A stretch of DNA of 64,000 nt from Shewanella sp. MTB7 (lineage in GTDB: Bacteria > Pseudomonadota > Gammaproteobacteria > Enterobacterales > Shewanellaceae): contig NZ_CP085636.1 in the NCBI RefSeq assembly GCF_027571385.1, positions 4,654,001 through 4,718,000 on the forward strand, read 5' to 3'. The notes below the pieces were generated by a model, which was not told where the DNA came from, searched no databases, and saw only the letters and a list, made by a program, of their open reading frames with translations. This document shows, in pieces, positions 54,552 to 63,454 of this stretch. Made by a program: the position numbers and the translations under genes. Position 1 is the first letter of the stretch. Each line of letters starts with the position of its first letter.

Positions 54552-55088
54552 TTAGCAGTCACTATGTTTGACGGTAATGATTGGTTCTGTGGTATTGATG
54601 ACATTTTCGTAACGAATATGGCAGTTAAAGCTGACACTTTTATCGTTAAGATCTTCAGAAAAAAAGATATAAATGTAGTTGTTGGCAATGGATTTATCAA
54701 TAAAGAAAGGCGCTGCGTTGTTATCAAGCTCAATAGCAGTAAGTGATACTGAATCGATATCAAGCCAGGCTTGGACTTGACGATTAAGCTCATCGAAACT
54801 GTCGTTGCCATCGACTATTGGGTAGCCGTTGTAAAGAGGGATCAATACGCCAGCTTGCTCAATACTACCAGCACCTATATTTTCTCCTTCAATAACAGCC
54901 TTACTGTGGACCATACTTAGACCACTTTTCATGGCTGCAGCGATACCGTCTAAGACAGCAACTTTACTATCAGCATTGAAATTAACAAATTTAGGTAAAG
55001 CGATAACAGCTAAGATCCCGAGCACAATGATTACCACGACCATTTCTATTAGCGTAAACCCGTTTTTTTGTACTGAGGTAAAAGTCAT
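54552..55088 (-). CDS. type IV pilin-like protein with prepilin leader
   Basis: 178 residues. Short basic leader, then the prepilin peptidase site and N-methylation helix GFTLIEMVVVIIVLGILAVIALPKF. The globular part is acidic, with a Cys pair near the C-terminus (FNCHIRYENV, KHSDC) as in the pilin D-region. It resembles MSHA-like or minor pilins. No other pilus gene lies in the window, so it is an orphan that would have to use machinery encoded elsewhere. Confidence 0.82.
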   Translation of the reverse strand: MTFTSVQKNGFTLIEMVVVIIVLGILAVIALPKFVNFNADSKVAVLDGIAAAMKSGLSMVHSKAVIEGENIGAGSIEQAGVLIPLYNGYPIVDGNDSFDELNRQVQAWLDIDSVSLTAIELDNNAAPFFIDKSIANNYIYIFFSEDLNDKSVSFNCHIRYENVINTTEPIITVKHSDC

Positions 55089-55331
55089 TATGCGTCCGTA
55101 CTTAAATTAGCATTAACGTCACCTAAACAGTTTATAGTGAAAGAAGTCAATTAACTGATTGAACTTCCACCCGCTATTTTCCGGGCCCTATCGAGTCTAC
55201 AACCACGTGCAGTTCGGTGAAGGAGAGTAGATTAACACATTGCTGTAAACCGCCAAAGTGTCCGGTCAATAGCCATACTTACGCAACGTCACTTTGCCAC
55301 ATTAACGTAACACCTAAACTACGGATACAGA

Positions 55332-55353
55332 AAAGCCCATCGAAATGGGCTTT
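55332..55353 (-). terminator. terminator after the DUF4097-like gene
   Basis: AAAGCCCAT / ATGGGCTTT, 9-bp perfect stem, CGAA loop, then TTTTC on the minus strand. Confidence 0.8.
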
Positions 55354-55384
55354 CATTAGCTATAAATATGTTTCTATCAACAGA

Positions 55385-56050
55385 TTAAAAGTGCTCAACT
55401 TCGATCTGACCAACACCAACATTTACACTGAGGTGACCAAACCCTGTATCATCTTGGTTATAGTAAGCTTGTCTGACGAAGTTACGGTCGATGGCAACAG
55501 CATGACCATCATCTTCAACACTCACCTCACCGACACCGGATTCAAGCGAGACAGAGCTATAGATAATGCTATGTTTAATTTGTGCATGACCGACACCTAA
55601 GTCGATATCAACATCACTTTCCATGTTGTTGACTTCCACCTGCCCCACACCAACATTGAGTGTTACCGCGGCCTCTCGAGGTAGGTAGATTTTCCACACT
55701 TGCTTAACATCATCTTGATCATTCAATTTTAGTGTAATTTGCTTAGATGCTTGATCGATGTCTAACTCAACATCATCAAGTTCTGAACTGCTCCAGAGTG
55801 AAAACCAACTGCTATCGGAGTGAGATACCACCACTTCAACTCGTATCTCCTGCTCATCGATCGCAAACACCTCCGCCGACCCTACATCCATATCTAATAA
55901 CACTTGCTGACCATCACAGGCAAAAGTCTGGCTCAAGCTTCTATCTGCGTCAGCTTGAACAGGCATGATTGCCAAAGTAGAGAATGCTGCAGACATCACC
56001 AACATGCTACTAAGGGTTGCTGTGGCTATTTTTTTTATTAGCATCATCAT
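55385..56050 (-). CDS. secreted DUF4097-like beta-strand repeat protein
   Basis: 221 residues. Signal peptide MLIKKIATATLSSMLVMSAAFSTLA, cut around VQADA. The mature part has repeated short strands with a recurring GVG motif (NVGVGQVEVNN, DLGVGHAQIKH, ESGVGEVSVED, NVGVGQIEVEH), typical of the DUF4097/adhesin-like parallel beta fold. Exported, probably periplasmic. Function unknown. Same strand as the pilin-like gene but with its own terminator. Confidence 0.72.
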   Translation of the reverse strand: MMMLIKKIATATLSSMLVMSAAFSTLAIMPVQADADRSLSQTFACDGQQVLLDMDVGSAEVFAIDEQEIRVEVVVSHSDSSWFSLWSSSELDDVELDIDQASKQITLKLNDQDDVKQVWKIYLPREAAVTLNVGVGQVEVNNMESDVDIDLGVGHAQIKHSIIYSSVSLESGVGEVSVEDDGHAVAIDRNFVRQAYYNQDDTGFGHLSVNVGVGQIEVEHF

Positions 56051-56580
56051 AATAGGGTCATCCTGTGATTTAAAATCCTGATATGAACGAGATAAAGCAA
56101 GAGCTAAGCCAAGATTATATTCTTATTATATTTCATACAATTAAGTAAACTTAGTTAATTGGTTAGGTGAGAGTTTCGAAACTTGGTGGTGGATTAGACT
56201 AATGCTTGGTGGATCTTACTAATGGGTTGGCTACTTGTCAGATAACAAGTTCTGGACACTTGTTAAATAACAAGTGATGAAGTCTCTTTGTGGTTGGTTT
56301 CATTTGGCAAGTATCTATATTGGTTTGTTTACTGAGAACCATACCCTCAATGGTATTTATTGCTTGCAGCAGGCCTTATGTGTAAATACTTCTATGACAC
56401 GGCGCAAGTATATCTGACCTACATGGATAGTAGGAAATGCAGAAAAATGTCTGGAACATTTTCTGCCCTGTGGGCTCTACCGTGACATCCTTGTCACGGA
56501 AGGTCACAGCCACATTCACACCTGATTGTTTATCTCTTCGATTGAACTTGTTGGTTGTAGCTCGTTTCTGGACAGAATGT
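56051..56580. other. non-coding region before the IS110-type element
   Basis: No gene. The first half holds short direct repeats (acttggtgg, cttggtgga) and small palindromes such as ACTTGTTAAATAACAAGT; the second half is repeat element E1. Short plus-strand frames are spurious. Confidence 0.6.
56296..56546 (-). repeat. hairpin-rich repeat element E1
   Basis: Runs from ggtttcatttggc to atctcttcgatt. It shares with E2 an identical 28-bp block at 56375-56402 (starts CTTATGTGTAAATACTTC) and the end block cacattcacacctgatt. Carries CCTAC-ATGGATA-GTAGG (56418-56434), a palindrome around ATGTCTGGAACAT, and CCGTGAC-ATCCTT-GTCACGG (56480-56499). Strand is nominal: E1 and E2 are inverted relative to E3 and E4. 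Confidence 0.8.
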
Positions 56581-56592
56581 ATGGTACGCCCC

Positions 56593-56818
56593 GTTATTGC
56601 AAATAATAAAGCAAGATAACAGGAGTTGGTTTGCGCTAATGTATTCAGAGTCTATTGAGACCTTCATTAGTCCCAGCTCTACGATGAGATCCGCGCCAGA
56701 TTGTCCTCAAAAACGAGAAAGCATATTAATTGCTGTTCTGTCCATCAGGTCTTCAATCTGGTGGTCTAACCGTTTTGTCATCTATTTTTATCATCTGCAA
56801 ACTCGGTAGTAACTCGAT
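56593..56818 (-). ncRNA. candidate guide (bridge/seek) RNA region of the IS110-type element
   Basis: The 226 bp between the transposase stop and the element end are non-coding. In IS1111-group elements the structured RNA that specifies the target is encoded in the corresponding segment. Position and length fit; the RNA fold was not computed. Confidence 0.4.
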
Positions 56819-57844
56819 TTAAACTCTTAACTCAAACGCTTTCTGGCTTGTCATTACTGACCAAGCTATACGCGCTAATTTATTTGCTAATGCGACAACC
56901 GCAACATTGAACGGTTTCCTCATTCTTAACTCTGTTAACCAATGACCAAAATACCGTTCAGATGTCTCAGGCCTTGACACAATGACTCGTGCGGCATCAA
57001 CAAACAATTCTCGCAGTTCTTTATTACCCCGTTTAGAAATGCCAAGCATTCTTGTCTTTCCCCCTGTGGAGTATTGAAACGGAACCAGACCAATCCAAGC
57101 AGCAAAATTTCGGCCATTCTTAAAATCTGATGCGTTCCCTACATTTGATAAGCAACAAGCAGCTGTCATTGGCCCTACACCAGGTATTGACTGTAGTAAC
57201 TGCATTAATGGGTTTTCATTAAGTAACAACTGCAATTTCTTATCTTGTTTTTTTATTAATTCGTTCAGATGTTTGTAGTATTCATGTAACTCCTGCAACT
57301 CGACCATCAATGTTAAAGGGATCGGTTCACCTTTATCTGCTAGCCATTGGAACAGCTTTTTCATATGGGCATGGCCTCTAGGAAAGCTCATACCAAACTC
57401 AAGCAACATAGAGCCAATTCTATTCATGCTGGCAGTTCTTTCTTTGATGTAGCCCGAACGTATACGACGAATGACAGTGGCGACTTGTGCGGTTTCACTT
57501 TTTGGTGATGTGAATCTCATGCTGGGCCTCATTGCCGCTTCAGCAATGGCATCTGCATCAATGAAGTCATTTTTGTGAGTTTTAACGTAAGGTTTTACAT
57601 ATTGAGCGGGGATCAATTTAACTTGATGACCATATGACTCACATTTTCTAGCAAGCCAATGGCAGCCACCACAGGCTTCCATTGCAATGATGGTTGGCTC
57701 TTGAATGGATAAAAATTGAATCAGCCTCGGTCTGGTTAATTTCTTACGAAGCACTTCCCTCCCGGCATAGTCATGAGCAATAAGATGAAATGTGCTTTTA
57801 CCTAAATCAATCCCTATAACGCGAAAGTTAGACATGATGATCAC
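56819..57844 (-). CDS. IS110 family transposase
   Basis: 341 residues, apparently intact. N-terminal RuvC-like DEDD domain: Asp13 (GIDLGKSTFH), Glu56 (AMEACGG), and the Asp cluster NDFIDADAI (93-98). C-terminal transposase_20 domain: SIPGVGPMTAACCLSNVG and QYSTGGKTRMLGISKRGN, which includes the serine region used in recombination. DNA recombinase of the RNA-guided IS110 class. Confidence 0.95.
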   Translation of the reverse strand: MIIMSNFRVIGIDLGKSTFHLIAHDYAGREVLRKKLTRPRLIQFLSIQEPTIIAMEACGGCHWLARKCESYGHQVKLIPAQYVKPYVKTHKNDFIDADAIAEAAMRPSMRFTSPKSETAQVATVIRRIRSGYIKERTASMNRIGSMLLEFGMSFPRGHAHMKKLFQWLADKGEPIPLTLMVELQELHEYYKHLNELIKKQDKKLQLLLNENPLMQLLQSIPGVGPMTAACCLSNVGNASDFKNGRNFAAWIGLVPFQYSTGGKTRMLGISKRGNKELRELFVDAARVIVSRPETSERYFGHWLTELRMRKPFNVAVVALANKLARIAWSVMTSQKAFELRV

Positions 57845-57954
57845 CTCTTATTTGTTAACCAGACAAACTGGAGTTTAACACTAGGTTGGGGCGTACCATC
57901 TTATTAACTTGCTGACTTGCCTAATAGCAAGTTTCAAATATCTTTTTAGCTTGG

Positions 57955-58276
57955 GTTCATTTAGCTAAATTAGTATTTGGTTATTGCCAGATAGGCATAG
58001 CTTCGTTGATATCTATTGCTTGCAGAATGTGCTGTTTATGGATATACGAATGTCGTGATCACACGGATGTGAACGAACGACCCTTATGTGTAAATACTTC
58101 TATGACACGGTGAGTGAAGCATAGCTTCAAGCTAACGAACGAGAAGCATGGATGCTGAACTGGCATTAAGATAGGGATATCGTTGCAAGCTCAATCCTTA
58201 TAGCCTCTACGACAGCGTCCATGCTGTCGAAGGTCATAGCCGCATTCACACCTGATTTTTTATCTCTTCGATTTAG
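57955..58276 (-). repeat. hairpin-rich repeat element E2
   Basis: Same orientation as E1, from gggttcatttagc to atctcttcgattta. Conserved 28-bp block at 58083-58110. Internal hairpins TCAC-ACGGAT-GTGA (58059-58072), AGC-ATGGAT-GCT (58145-58156) and CGACAGC-GTCCAT-GCTGTCG (58210-58229). The 55 bp between the IS end and E2 also resemble sequence upstream of E1. Confidence 0.8.
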
Positions 58277-58395
58277 GTTTTGTACGACAAAGTCCCTTGG
58301 TGATCACACTCAGAGATTGAGTGATTCTAGGAAGGTTTTGGACATAAACGTGTCAGAGTTAAAGTTCTTAAAGTAATGAGTCTCATTAGGTAAGG

Positions 58396-59736
58396 GGCTC
58401 TTCTCCGCTTAGGTGAGCTTGATATTTGGATAAAAGGTTGAATGGGTATCAGGGACTGATGTTTGTCTGATCTTGAGTTTGAAGTATTCAATGTCTCGTA
58501 TCCCTCTAGCTCTTCGCCTGAGTAAACCAATAGAGACATTCCCCGCTTCAACTCGAGCGTTGGTTAATCTATATTTTGCGTAATTGCAGACACCAATTTT
58601 TTTATCCAATAGTGCGTCTGCATAATTACACAAGGACAATATCCTCGTTGACCTAGCAAGACCGCACCAAGCTTCAAGTGCCTTAACCATCGACGTGTAA
58701 CACGGTTCATCCCATATCGCTTGTAACTGCTCTTTCAGCATATAAACAATGCAGAGAGTCTTGTTACTCTCGAGTAAATCACCAAGCCTATCTGACTGCC
58801 TTTCATCCAACTTATGGGCGTTTTTTAGCAAGAGAAATAACGTTCCTTTGAGCATCTTTTTATCTTCATGAGAACCATTTCGAAAGGCTTTGGCGCGTTC
58901 TTTTTTGATGAGTAAACAGTAGTTTTGCATCACATGAAATCGGTCGAAAACGATATCTGCGTTAGGGAGCATTTTCCTTACTGCCGATTGATAAGGCTGA
59001 CCCATATCCATTGAAACCGCTTTAATACCGTCTCTTGTAGTTGTTGAGAGTTGCTCGAAGAACGAAATAAGGATTGCTGCTTTTCTACCGTGTTCGACCC
59101 AAATTAAATGACCAGAAACCAAATCGTATACAACGGTCATGTAGTCATGCCTTTTGGCTCTGGCTACTTCATCAACGCCAATATGGATTAAGTTGTTAAG
59201 CTTCGCTGGCTCCAAGCCTGGCAGAGTTGAATGTAGATATTCCTTATCAATGTTCTTTACCGTCTCCCAGCGAATACCTAAATGTTGAGAGACTGCGTGA
59301 ATGCTCATGTATCGGCACAATCCACTAATGAACCGACAGAAGCGAATGGTATATCGCGCTCCTTTTGCAACGTATTCAGTCGCCTCAATTAACCTTCTTC
59401 CGTCTTTATCTCTGGTCTGAGCGAGTTTGACTTCGATGCTACAAGGACGTTCACTAACAGGTAGATCGTGTACCCGTCTTCTTACATAGTGATCAACTGT
59501 ACATCGCCTTTCAGTTCTTGGTTCTTAAACCGTCCGTCTCGGCGGCATCGTACAAGAACAGAGTGAGAGCCTTGTTCTATAGAAAAGGACTGTACACATT
59601 GCCCTTTAAAGCTAAATAGGGTGGATGATAATGATGGCAAGGTATATTCGCTTATTCACAAATAAGAAAGTGTTGTAAATAATAATGTTATTTATGATCT
59701 TTGATATGAATAGACTCACCTAAGCGGAGAAGAGCC
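58396..59736 (-). mobile_element. ISL3 family insertion sequence
   Basis: 1341 bp with perfect 22-bp terminal inverted repeats (58396-58417 and 59715-59736, starting GGCTCTTCTCCGCTTAGG). The transposase stop codon lies inside the left repeat. I see no matching 8-bp target duplication (aggtaagg against gcaaaagt), which suggests later rearrangement or an old insertion. Confidence 0.9.
58409..59640 (-). pseudogene. ISL3 family transposase, frameshifted near the N-terminus
   Basis: The long open part (302 codons from ATG 59320, extending in frame to 59524) has the ISL3 core IGVDEVARAKRHDYMTVVYD, VSMDMGQPYQSAV, DRFHVMQNY and the C-terminal NARVEAGNVSIGLLRRRARG. The N-terminal section (LPSLSSTLFSFKGQCVQSFS... 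RRDGRFKNQELKG) reads in another frame from a TTG at 59640; a shift near 59500-59515 separates them. A full product would be about 410 aa, so the gene is likely inactive. Confidence 0.85.
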
Positions 59737-59830
59737 GCAAAAGTAGGCCAACAGGCTCTTCACAACTCTTTCCTGATTATTGCCTTTAACTAATAAAGGG
59801 GCATTTCCGTGTTAGTACAGAGTCCGAAAA

Positions 59831-60080
59831 ACTTTAATCGAAGAGATAGATAAACGGGTGTAGGTGCGGCTGCGAGCTTCCAAAACATGGCCGGAAATGT
59901 TTCCTTCATTTCTAGGCATTTCCCACATCCTTGTGGGTCTGATGTTTTGGTAGAGCCCACAAGGACGTGCTTGCGGCGTCTCGTAGAAGTAACTACACAT
60001 AAGCCTGCGGCAGGCAATGGATAGCAGTGAAGGCAAGATCTTCAATAATCAGCCCCAATTCCAACTTAGCCAAATGAACC
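59831..60080 (+). repeat. hairpin-rich repeat element E3
   Basis: Inverted relative to E1/E2: starts actttaatcgaagagata, contains tagaagtaactacacataag (complement of the E1 conserved block with substitutions) and ends ccaaatgaacc. Hairpin CCCAC-ATCCTT-GTGGG at 59922-59937. Confidence 0.75.
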
Positions 60081-60160
60081 AAATCAGAAAATGTATTCAG
60101 TCTTCATTCGAAGGCTAGCCAACTTTTGGGCATTTTTGTGCTAGCTAAAGAGCCAATAGG

Positions 60161-60405
60161 ACTTTAATCGAAGGAAAAACAACCAAGTGTAGATGTAGCT
60201 GTGGACGTTGATGGCATGGCCGAAAATGTTCCCTTCATTTCTCGGCATTCCCCACATCCTTGTGGATCAGATGCCATCGTCGAGCTTACATGGATGACTC
60301 TTTTGAAATCAAGAGCAGCGTGTCACAGTAGTCGCTGCACGTACCCCGCTGGAGGCGATAGATAATAATGAAGGTGCGACCTTCAGCAACCGACCCAATA
60401 CCAGC
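60161..60405 (+). repeat. hairpin-rich repeat element E4
   Basis: Tandem with E3 at a 330-bp offset: actttaatcgaagg, then catggcc-gaaaatgtt-cccttcatttct and CCAC-ATCCTT-GTGG (60252-60265). More diverged in its second half. Confidence 0.7.
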
Positions 60406-60440
60406 TAAATCAAAAGTTAAACATAAAATGTAACCTAGCT

Positions 60441-61262
60441 TTATTCGAAACTGGCAACCCCTTTTGTGACAGACAAACTATGATCTAATATCGATTGGCC
60501 ATGAGCTCCCTCCCCATGTCCAGGGAAGATAAACTCAACTTGGGGGAACTCTGCTTTGACTTTATTGATACTGTGATACCAGTTTGCTAAATCCGCATCA
60601 CCCGTCCAGCCAAGGTTATTCACGTTTTTGTCTTTCAATAAGCAACCACCAATAATGACTTTCTCTTCAGGTAACCAAACCACTAGATTGTCCATGCTAT
60701 GGCCAGAACCTGGGTAGAAAGCTTCAATTTGGCCTTTAAGCAGCTCAAATTTATCTCCTGAAAAGCTGTGATTCGATGTCGGTTTCTTATCCTTAACTAA
60801 TAGCAGATTGGTCATCTTCGATGCATAAGTGGCAAAACCACGTTTATCAAGATAACCCAAGCCTCCGGCTCTATCCTGATGGTAATGAGTAACAATAGTT
60901 CCCTTAAGCTGCAGCTGTTGTATCTCTAACCAGCGCATCAGATCTGGCATATCCGATTCGCTCCATGGGGTATCGATAAAGTAAGCATCGTGTTTGTCGA
61001 GATAGATAAATGAATTGGAATCAAAGGTCATCGCAGGTTTATCTTCGGAAAATTTGACCTCTTTGTAAGACTTAACCAGAAACAGAGTTGGTGATACCTC
61101 ACTTATCTTAATCACCTCAGACGTCCATTGTGATGCATTAGATTCCGGTAACTCATTAGCTGAGCTTATATTCACTCCGGTCAATAACATGAGCACACCA
61201 GTAGCAAATGAAAAAGCTGAAAAACGGTACGCAGAAATCATTAAGCTTAGGTATTTCGTCAT
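60441..61262 (-). CDS. subclass B1 metallo-beta-lactamase
   Basis: 273 residues. The hydrophobic N-terminus (SAFSFATGVLMLLTGVNISSANE) looks like a signal peptide, so the enzyme is periplasmic. All six B1 zinc ligands are present: His126, His128 and Asp130 in THYHQDRAGG, His188 in GSGHSMDN, Cys207 in IIGGCLLKDKNVNNLG, His249 in FPGHGEG. The Lys after the Cys, typical of B1, is present too. Similar chromosomal B1 enzymes are known from environmental Shewanella (SFB-1, SLB-1). It sits next to the IS-rich region but has its own upstream sequence. Confidence 0.9.
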   Translation of the reverse strand: MTKYLSLMISAYRFSAFSFATGVLMLLTGVNISSANELPESNASQWTSEVIKISEVSPTLFLVKSYKEVKFSEDKPAMTFDSNSFIYLDKHDAYFIDTPWSESDMPDLMRWLEIQQLQLKGTIVTHYHQDRAGGLGYLDKRGFATYASKMTNLLLVKDKKPTSNHSFSGDKFELLKGQIEAFYPGSGHSMDNLVVWLPEEKVIIGGCLLKDKNVNNLGWTGDADLANWYHSINKVKAEFPQVEFIFPGHGEGAHGQSILDHSLSVTKGVASFE

Positions 61263-61353
61263 TGCATAACCCTGTTAATAGAATTGCTCTGAATATACAG
61301 GGCAATTGAGGCAAAAATCTAGCAAGATAATGACAATCTACAACTAGAGACTG

Positions 61354-61590
61354 CTAGCCATTCACCAATGAAAACATATAATCTTCGAGTTGAGGCAAGC
61401 TGGTAATATTCACCGCGCCACTGCCTGCCCACAATGATTGGTATTGAGGTAGATCATGGCGTTTTGCATGCTCTCGAATCGCTTTAGTGGCGTAATGCTG
61501 TAATGGATAAATCGGTGACTCGCTAAGTTTGAGCATGGCCAGTTCGTTAGCGATGCCACGGGCTTGGCTGCCGGTAATACTCGATGTTTA
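61354..61590 (-). pseudogene. 3' remnant of a nitronate monooxygenase gene
   Basis: An open stretch of about 78 codons reading SSITGSQARGIANELAMLKL and then YPLQHYATKAI, PQYQSLWAGSG. This is the C-terminal end of the nitronate monooxygenase (2-nitropropane dioxygenase) family, normally about 350-380 aa. A TAA stop lies in frame just upstream and I see no further homologous sequence, so the 5' part is gone. Confidence 0.72.
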
Positions 61591-61802
61591 AATTCCTTTT
61601 CATCGTTGAGGAAACATCAAAAACAGTTAACTGACTTCGCTAACAAAGACCAGCCATCAAAGAATTCAATAACTTGTCATTTCACATAACGACTAAGTAA
61701 GAATGATGAATTGTAATTAATTCGCCATTACATCTCGATTAAAATAAAATCACTTAATGTTCATCTTCTACTCTACATCGCGAGTAGCCTCAGGAATAGC
61801 AC

Positions 61803-62084
61803 ATGAGTAAAAAACCAAATAGAAAAAGTGCGATGCTGCAGATAATTGAGCAAGTTAAGGATGAATTTCCTCTTTATGAATCAGATACTTTTGCCTGCGG
61901 CCCAGATAACAGCTGCCAAGGCTGCCCTAAAAAGCTGCTTGAGTTAGTCGATACCGAACTGACCTATTGGGAATCTGCAATCGCAAGAGGGGTAACCCCT
62001 GATTTCGATGAGATCACCCGCTTTGGTAAGTTATGCAAGAATGTGCGTCGCGGCTTGGTTCGCAATAACGTATTAAAGGCTTAA
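61803..62084 (+). CDS. small conserved protein with C-x5-C-x2-C motif
   Basis: 93 residues. The central CGPDNSCQGCPKKLLELVDTE has three Cys close together (a CxGCPKK motif) and could bind metal or form a disulfide; a helical, charged C-terminus follows. No signal peptide. I do not recognise a named domain. It lies convergent with proA, sharing its terminator. Confidence 0.75.
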   Translation: MSKKPNRKSAMLQIIEQVKDEFPLYESDTFACGPDNSCQGCPKKLLELVDTELTYWESAIARGVTPDFDEITRFGKLCKNVRRGLVRNNVLKA

Positions 62085-62110
62085 AAAGGAAGCTAATCAG
62101 CTTCCTTTTT
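62083..62110. terminator. bidirectional terminator between the Cys-motif gene and proA
   Basis: AAAAAGGAAGCT / AGCTTCCTTTTT, 12-bp perfect stem, AATC loop, T run on both sides. Confidence 0.9.
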
Positions 62111-62128
62111 TTAGTATAGATAGGCCAA

Positions 62129-63403
62129 TTAACCCCTTACGGTGTATTCCCCAACACCAATCCACTTATAGGTGGTTAACGCCTCTAATCCCATTGGCCC
62201 TCGAGCATGCAGTTTTTGTGTGCTTACTGCCACCTCAGCTCCCAACCCAAACTGACCACCATCGGTGAAGCGAGTACTGGCATTAACGTACACGGCCGCA
62301 GAGTCCACCTGATTAATAAAATGAGCTGATGCGTGAATATTGTCGGTCAATATCCCCTCCGAGTGCCCGCTTGAGTAAGTGCGAATATGATCAATGGCGA
62401 CATCGATATTTGCGACTAGCTTGATCCCTAATGTCAGCGATAGCCACTCTTGACCGAACGTTTCATCGGTTGCAAGTAAGATAGCTACGCCCAGTTTATC
62501 CGCAATCGCTTTTGTCTGCTCACAACCATAAAAACTCACGCCTTGTGCGCCGAGATTTGAAAAAAGTTGCGGCAACAATGTTTCAGCCAATGACTCGTGT
62601 ACAAGCACGGTATCCAGCGCGTTACAGACCGTTGGACGTTGCACTTTAGCATTGGCTATCACATCAATTGACTTTGCAATATCAACATCTTTATCAGCAT
62701 AAAGATGGCAGATCCCTATCCCACCAAGAATCACCGGGATCGTCGCTTGTTCAGCACACAAACGCTGTAAATTTTGACCACCACGAGGCACTATCATATC
62801 GACAAACTGATCCAGCTTTAGCAAGCCGGAAACCAAAGCTCTATCCGGACTTTTAATTAACTGGACACTGTTCGCATCCAAGCCTTGATCGGCAACAGCA
62901 CTACGGATAGCTTCACTGAGCGCTAAATTAGATTGCAAAGTCTCTTTGCCACCACGCAAAATCACGGCATTCCCGGTTTTAAGTGCCAGTACGGCAATAT
63001 CCACAGTCACATTTGGACGCGCTTCATAGATAACACCAACCACACCCAATGGCACACGACGACGTGATAATCGCAGACCATTATCTAATAATTGGCTCTC
63101 TAATTCTGTACCAACGGGATCGGCTAAGCTAATGACATTATCAATATCACTGATCACACCTTTTAAGCGAGATTCATCTAGTAACAATCTGTCTATCATG
63201 GCTTCATTAAGACCACTTTCACGCGCAGCCGCCACATCTTTACAGTTTGCTGCTAGTATTTCTTGGCTTCTGGCAGTTAAGCTTACAGCAATCGCCGATA
63301 ATAATGCCTGCTTTTGAGTGCCGGTTAAATTGGCCAACGCATAACTTGCCTGTTTAGCATTTTGACCCAGCGTTTGCAGATATCGTTCATTATTTTCAAT
63401 CAC
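62129..63403 (-). CDS. proA: gamma-glutamyl phosphate reductase ProA
   Basis: 424 residues, aldehyde dehydrogenase superfamily. Second step of proline synthesis: reduces glutamyl 5-phosphate to the semialdehyde with NADPH. Catalytic Cys in [12 protein letters not shown], with [13 protein letters not shown] and [11 protein letters not shown]. Follows proB by about 50 bp, same operon. Confidence 0.97.
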   Translation of the reverse strand: MIENNERYLQTLGQNAKQASYALANLTGTQKQALLSAIAVSLTARSQEILAANCKDVAAARESGLNEAMIDRLLLDESRLKGVISDIDNVISLADPVGTELESQLLDNGLRLSRRRVPLGVVGVIYEARPNVTVDIAVLALKTGNAVILRGGKETLQSNLALSEAIRSAVADQGLDANSVQLIKSPDRALVSGLLKLDQFVDMIVPRGGQNLQRLCAEQATIPVILGGIGICHLYADKDVDIAKSIDVIANAKVQRPTVCNALDTVLVHESLAETLLPQLFSNLGAQGVSFYGCEQTKAIADKLGVAILLATDETFGQEWLSLTLGIKLVANIDVAIDHIRTYSSGHSEGILTDNIHASAHFINQVDSAAVYVNASTRFTDGGQFGLGAEVAVSTQKLHARGPMGLEALTTYKWIGVGEYTVRG

Positions 63404-63454
63404 GTCACATCACCCTAAATGTTTTAAAAGACCTAGAACCCAGTTTTCTTCGTT

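Larger units (their letters stand above)
56581..57901 (-). mobile_element. IS110 family element, probably IS1111 group
   Basis: About 1.32 kb bounded by a perfect 12-bp inverted repeat, ATGGTACGCCCC at 56581-56592 and its complement at 57890-57901. Such (sub)terminal repeats mark the IS1111 group. The transposase gene leaves 226 bp of non-coding DNA downstream and only 45 bp upstream. True element ends may lie a few bases outside the repeats; no target duplication is expected or seen. Confidence 0.8.
59641..60440. other. non-coding region with E3 and E4
   Basis: After the right end of the ISL3 element (59736) come two tandem repeat copies, E3 and E4. Two short minus-strand frames (59790-60045) are read through repeat sequence and are not genes. 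Confidence 0.65.

Noticed and set aside
56437..56809. Short plus-strand ORFs left of the transposase gene
   Set aside because: They cover repeat E1 and the non-coding end of the IS element, with no protein features.
59790..60045. Two overlapping minus-strand ORFs of about 76 codons
   Set aside because: They lie wholly in repeat element E3 and have no counterpart frame in the other copies.
56051..61600. Genomic island with integrase or prophage
   Set aside because: No integrase, phage gene or tRNA attachment site is present; the region is explained by IS elements, repeats and two small chromosomal-type genes.
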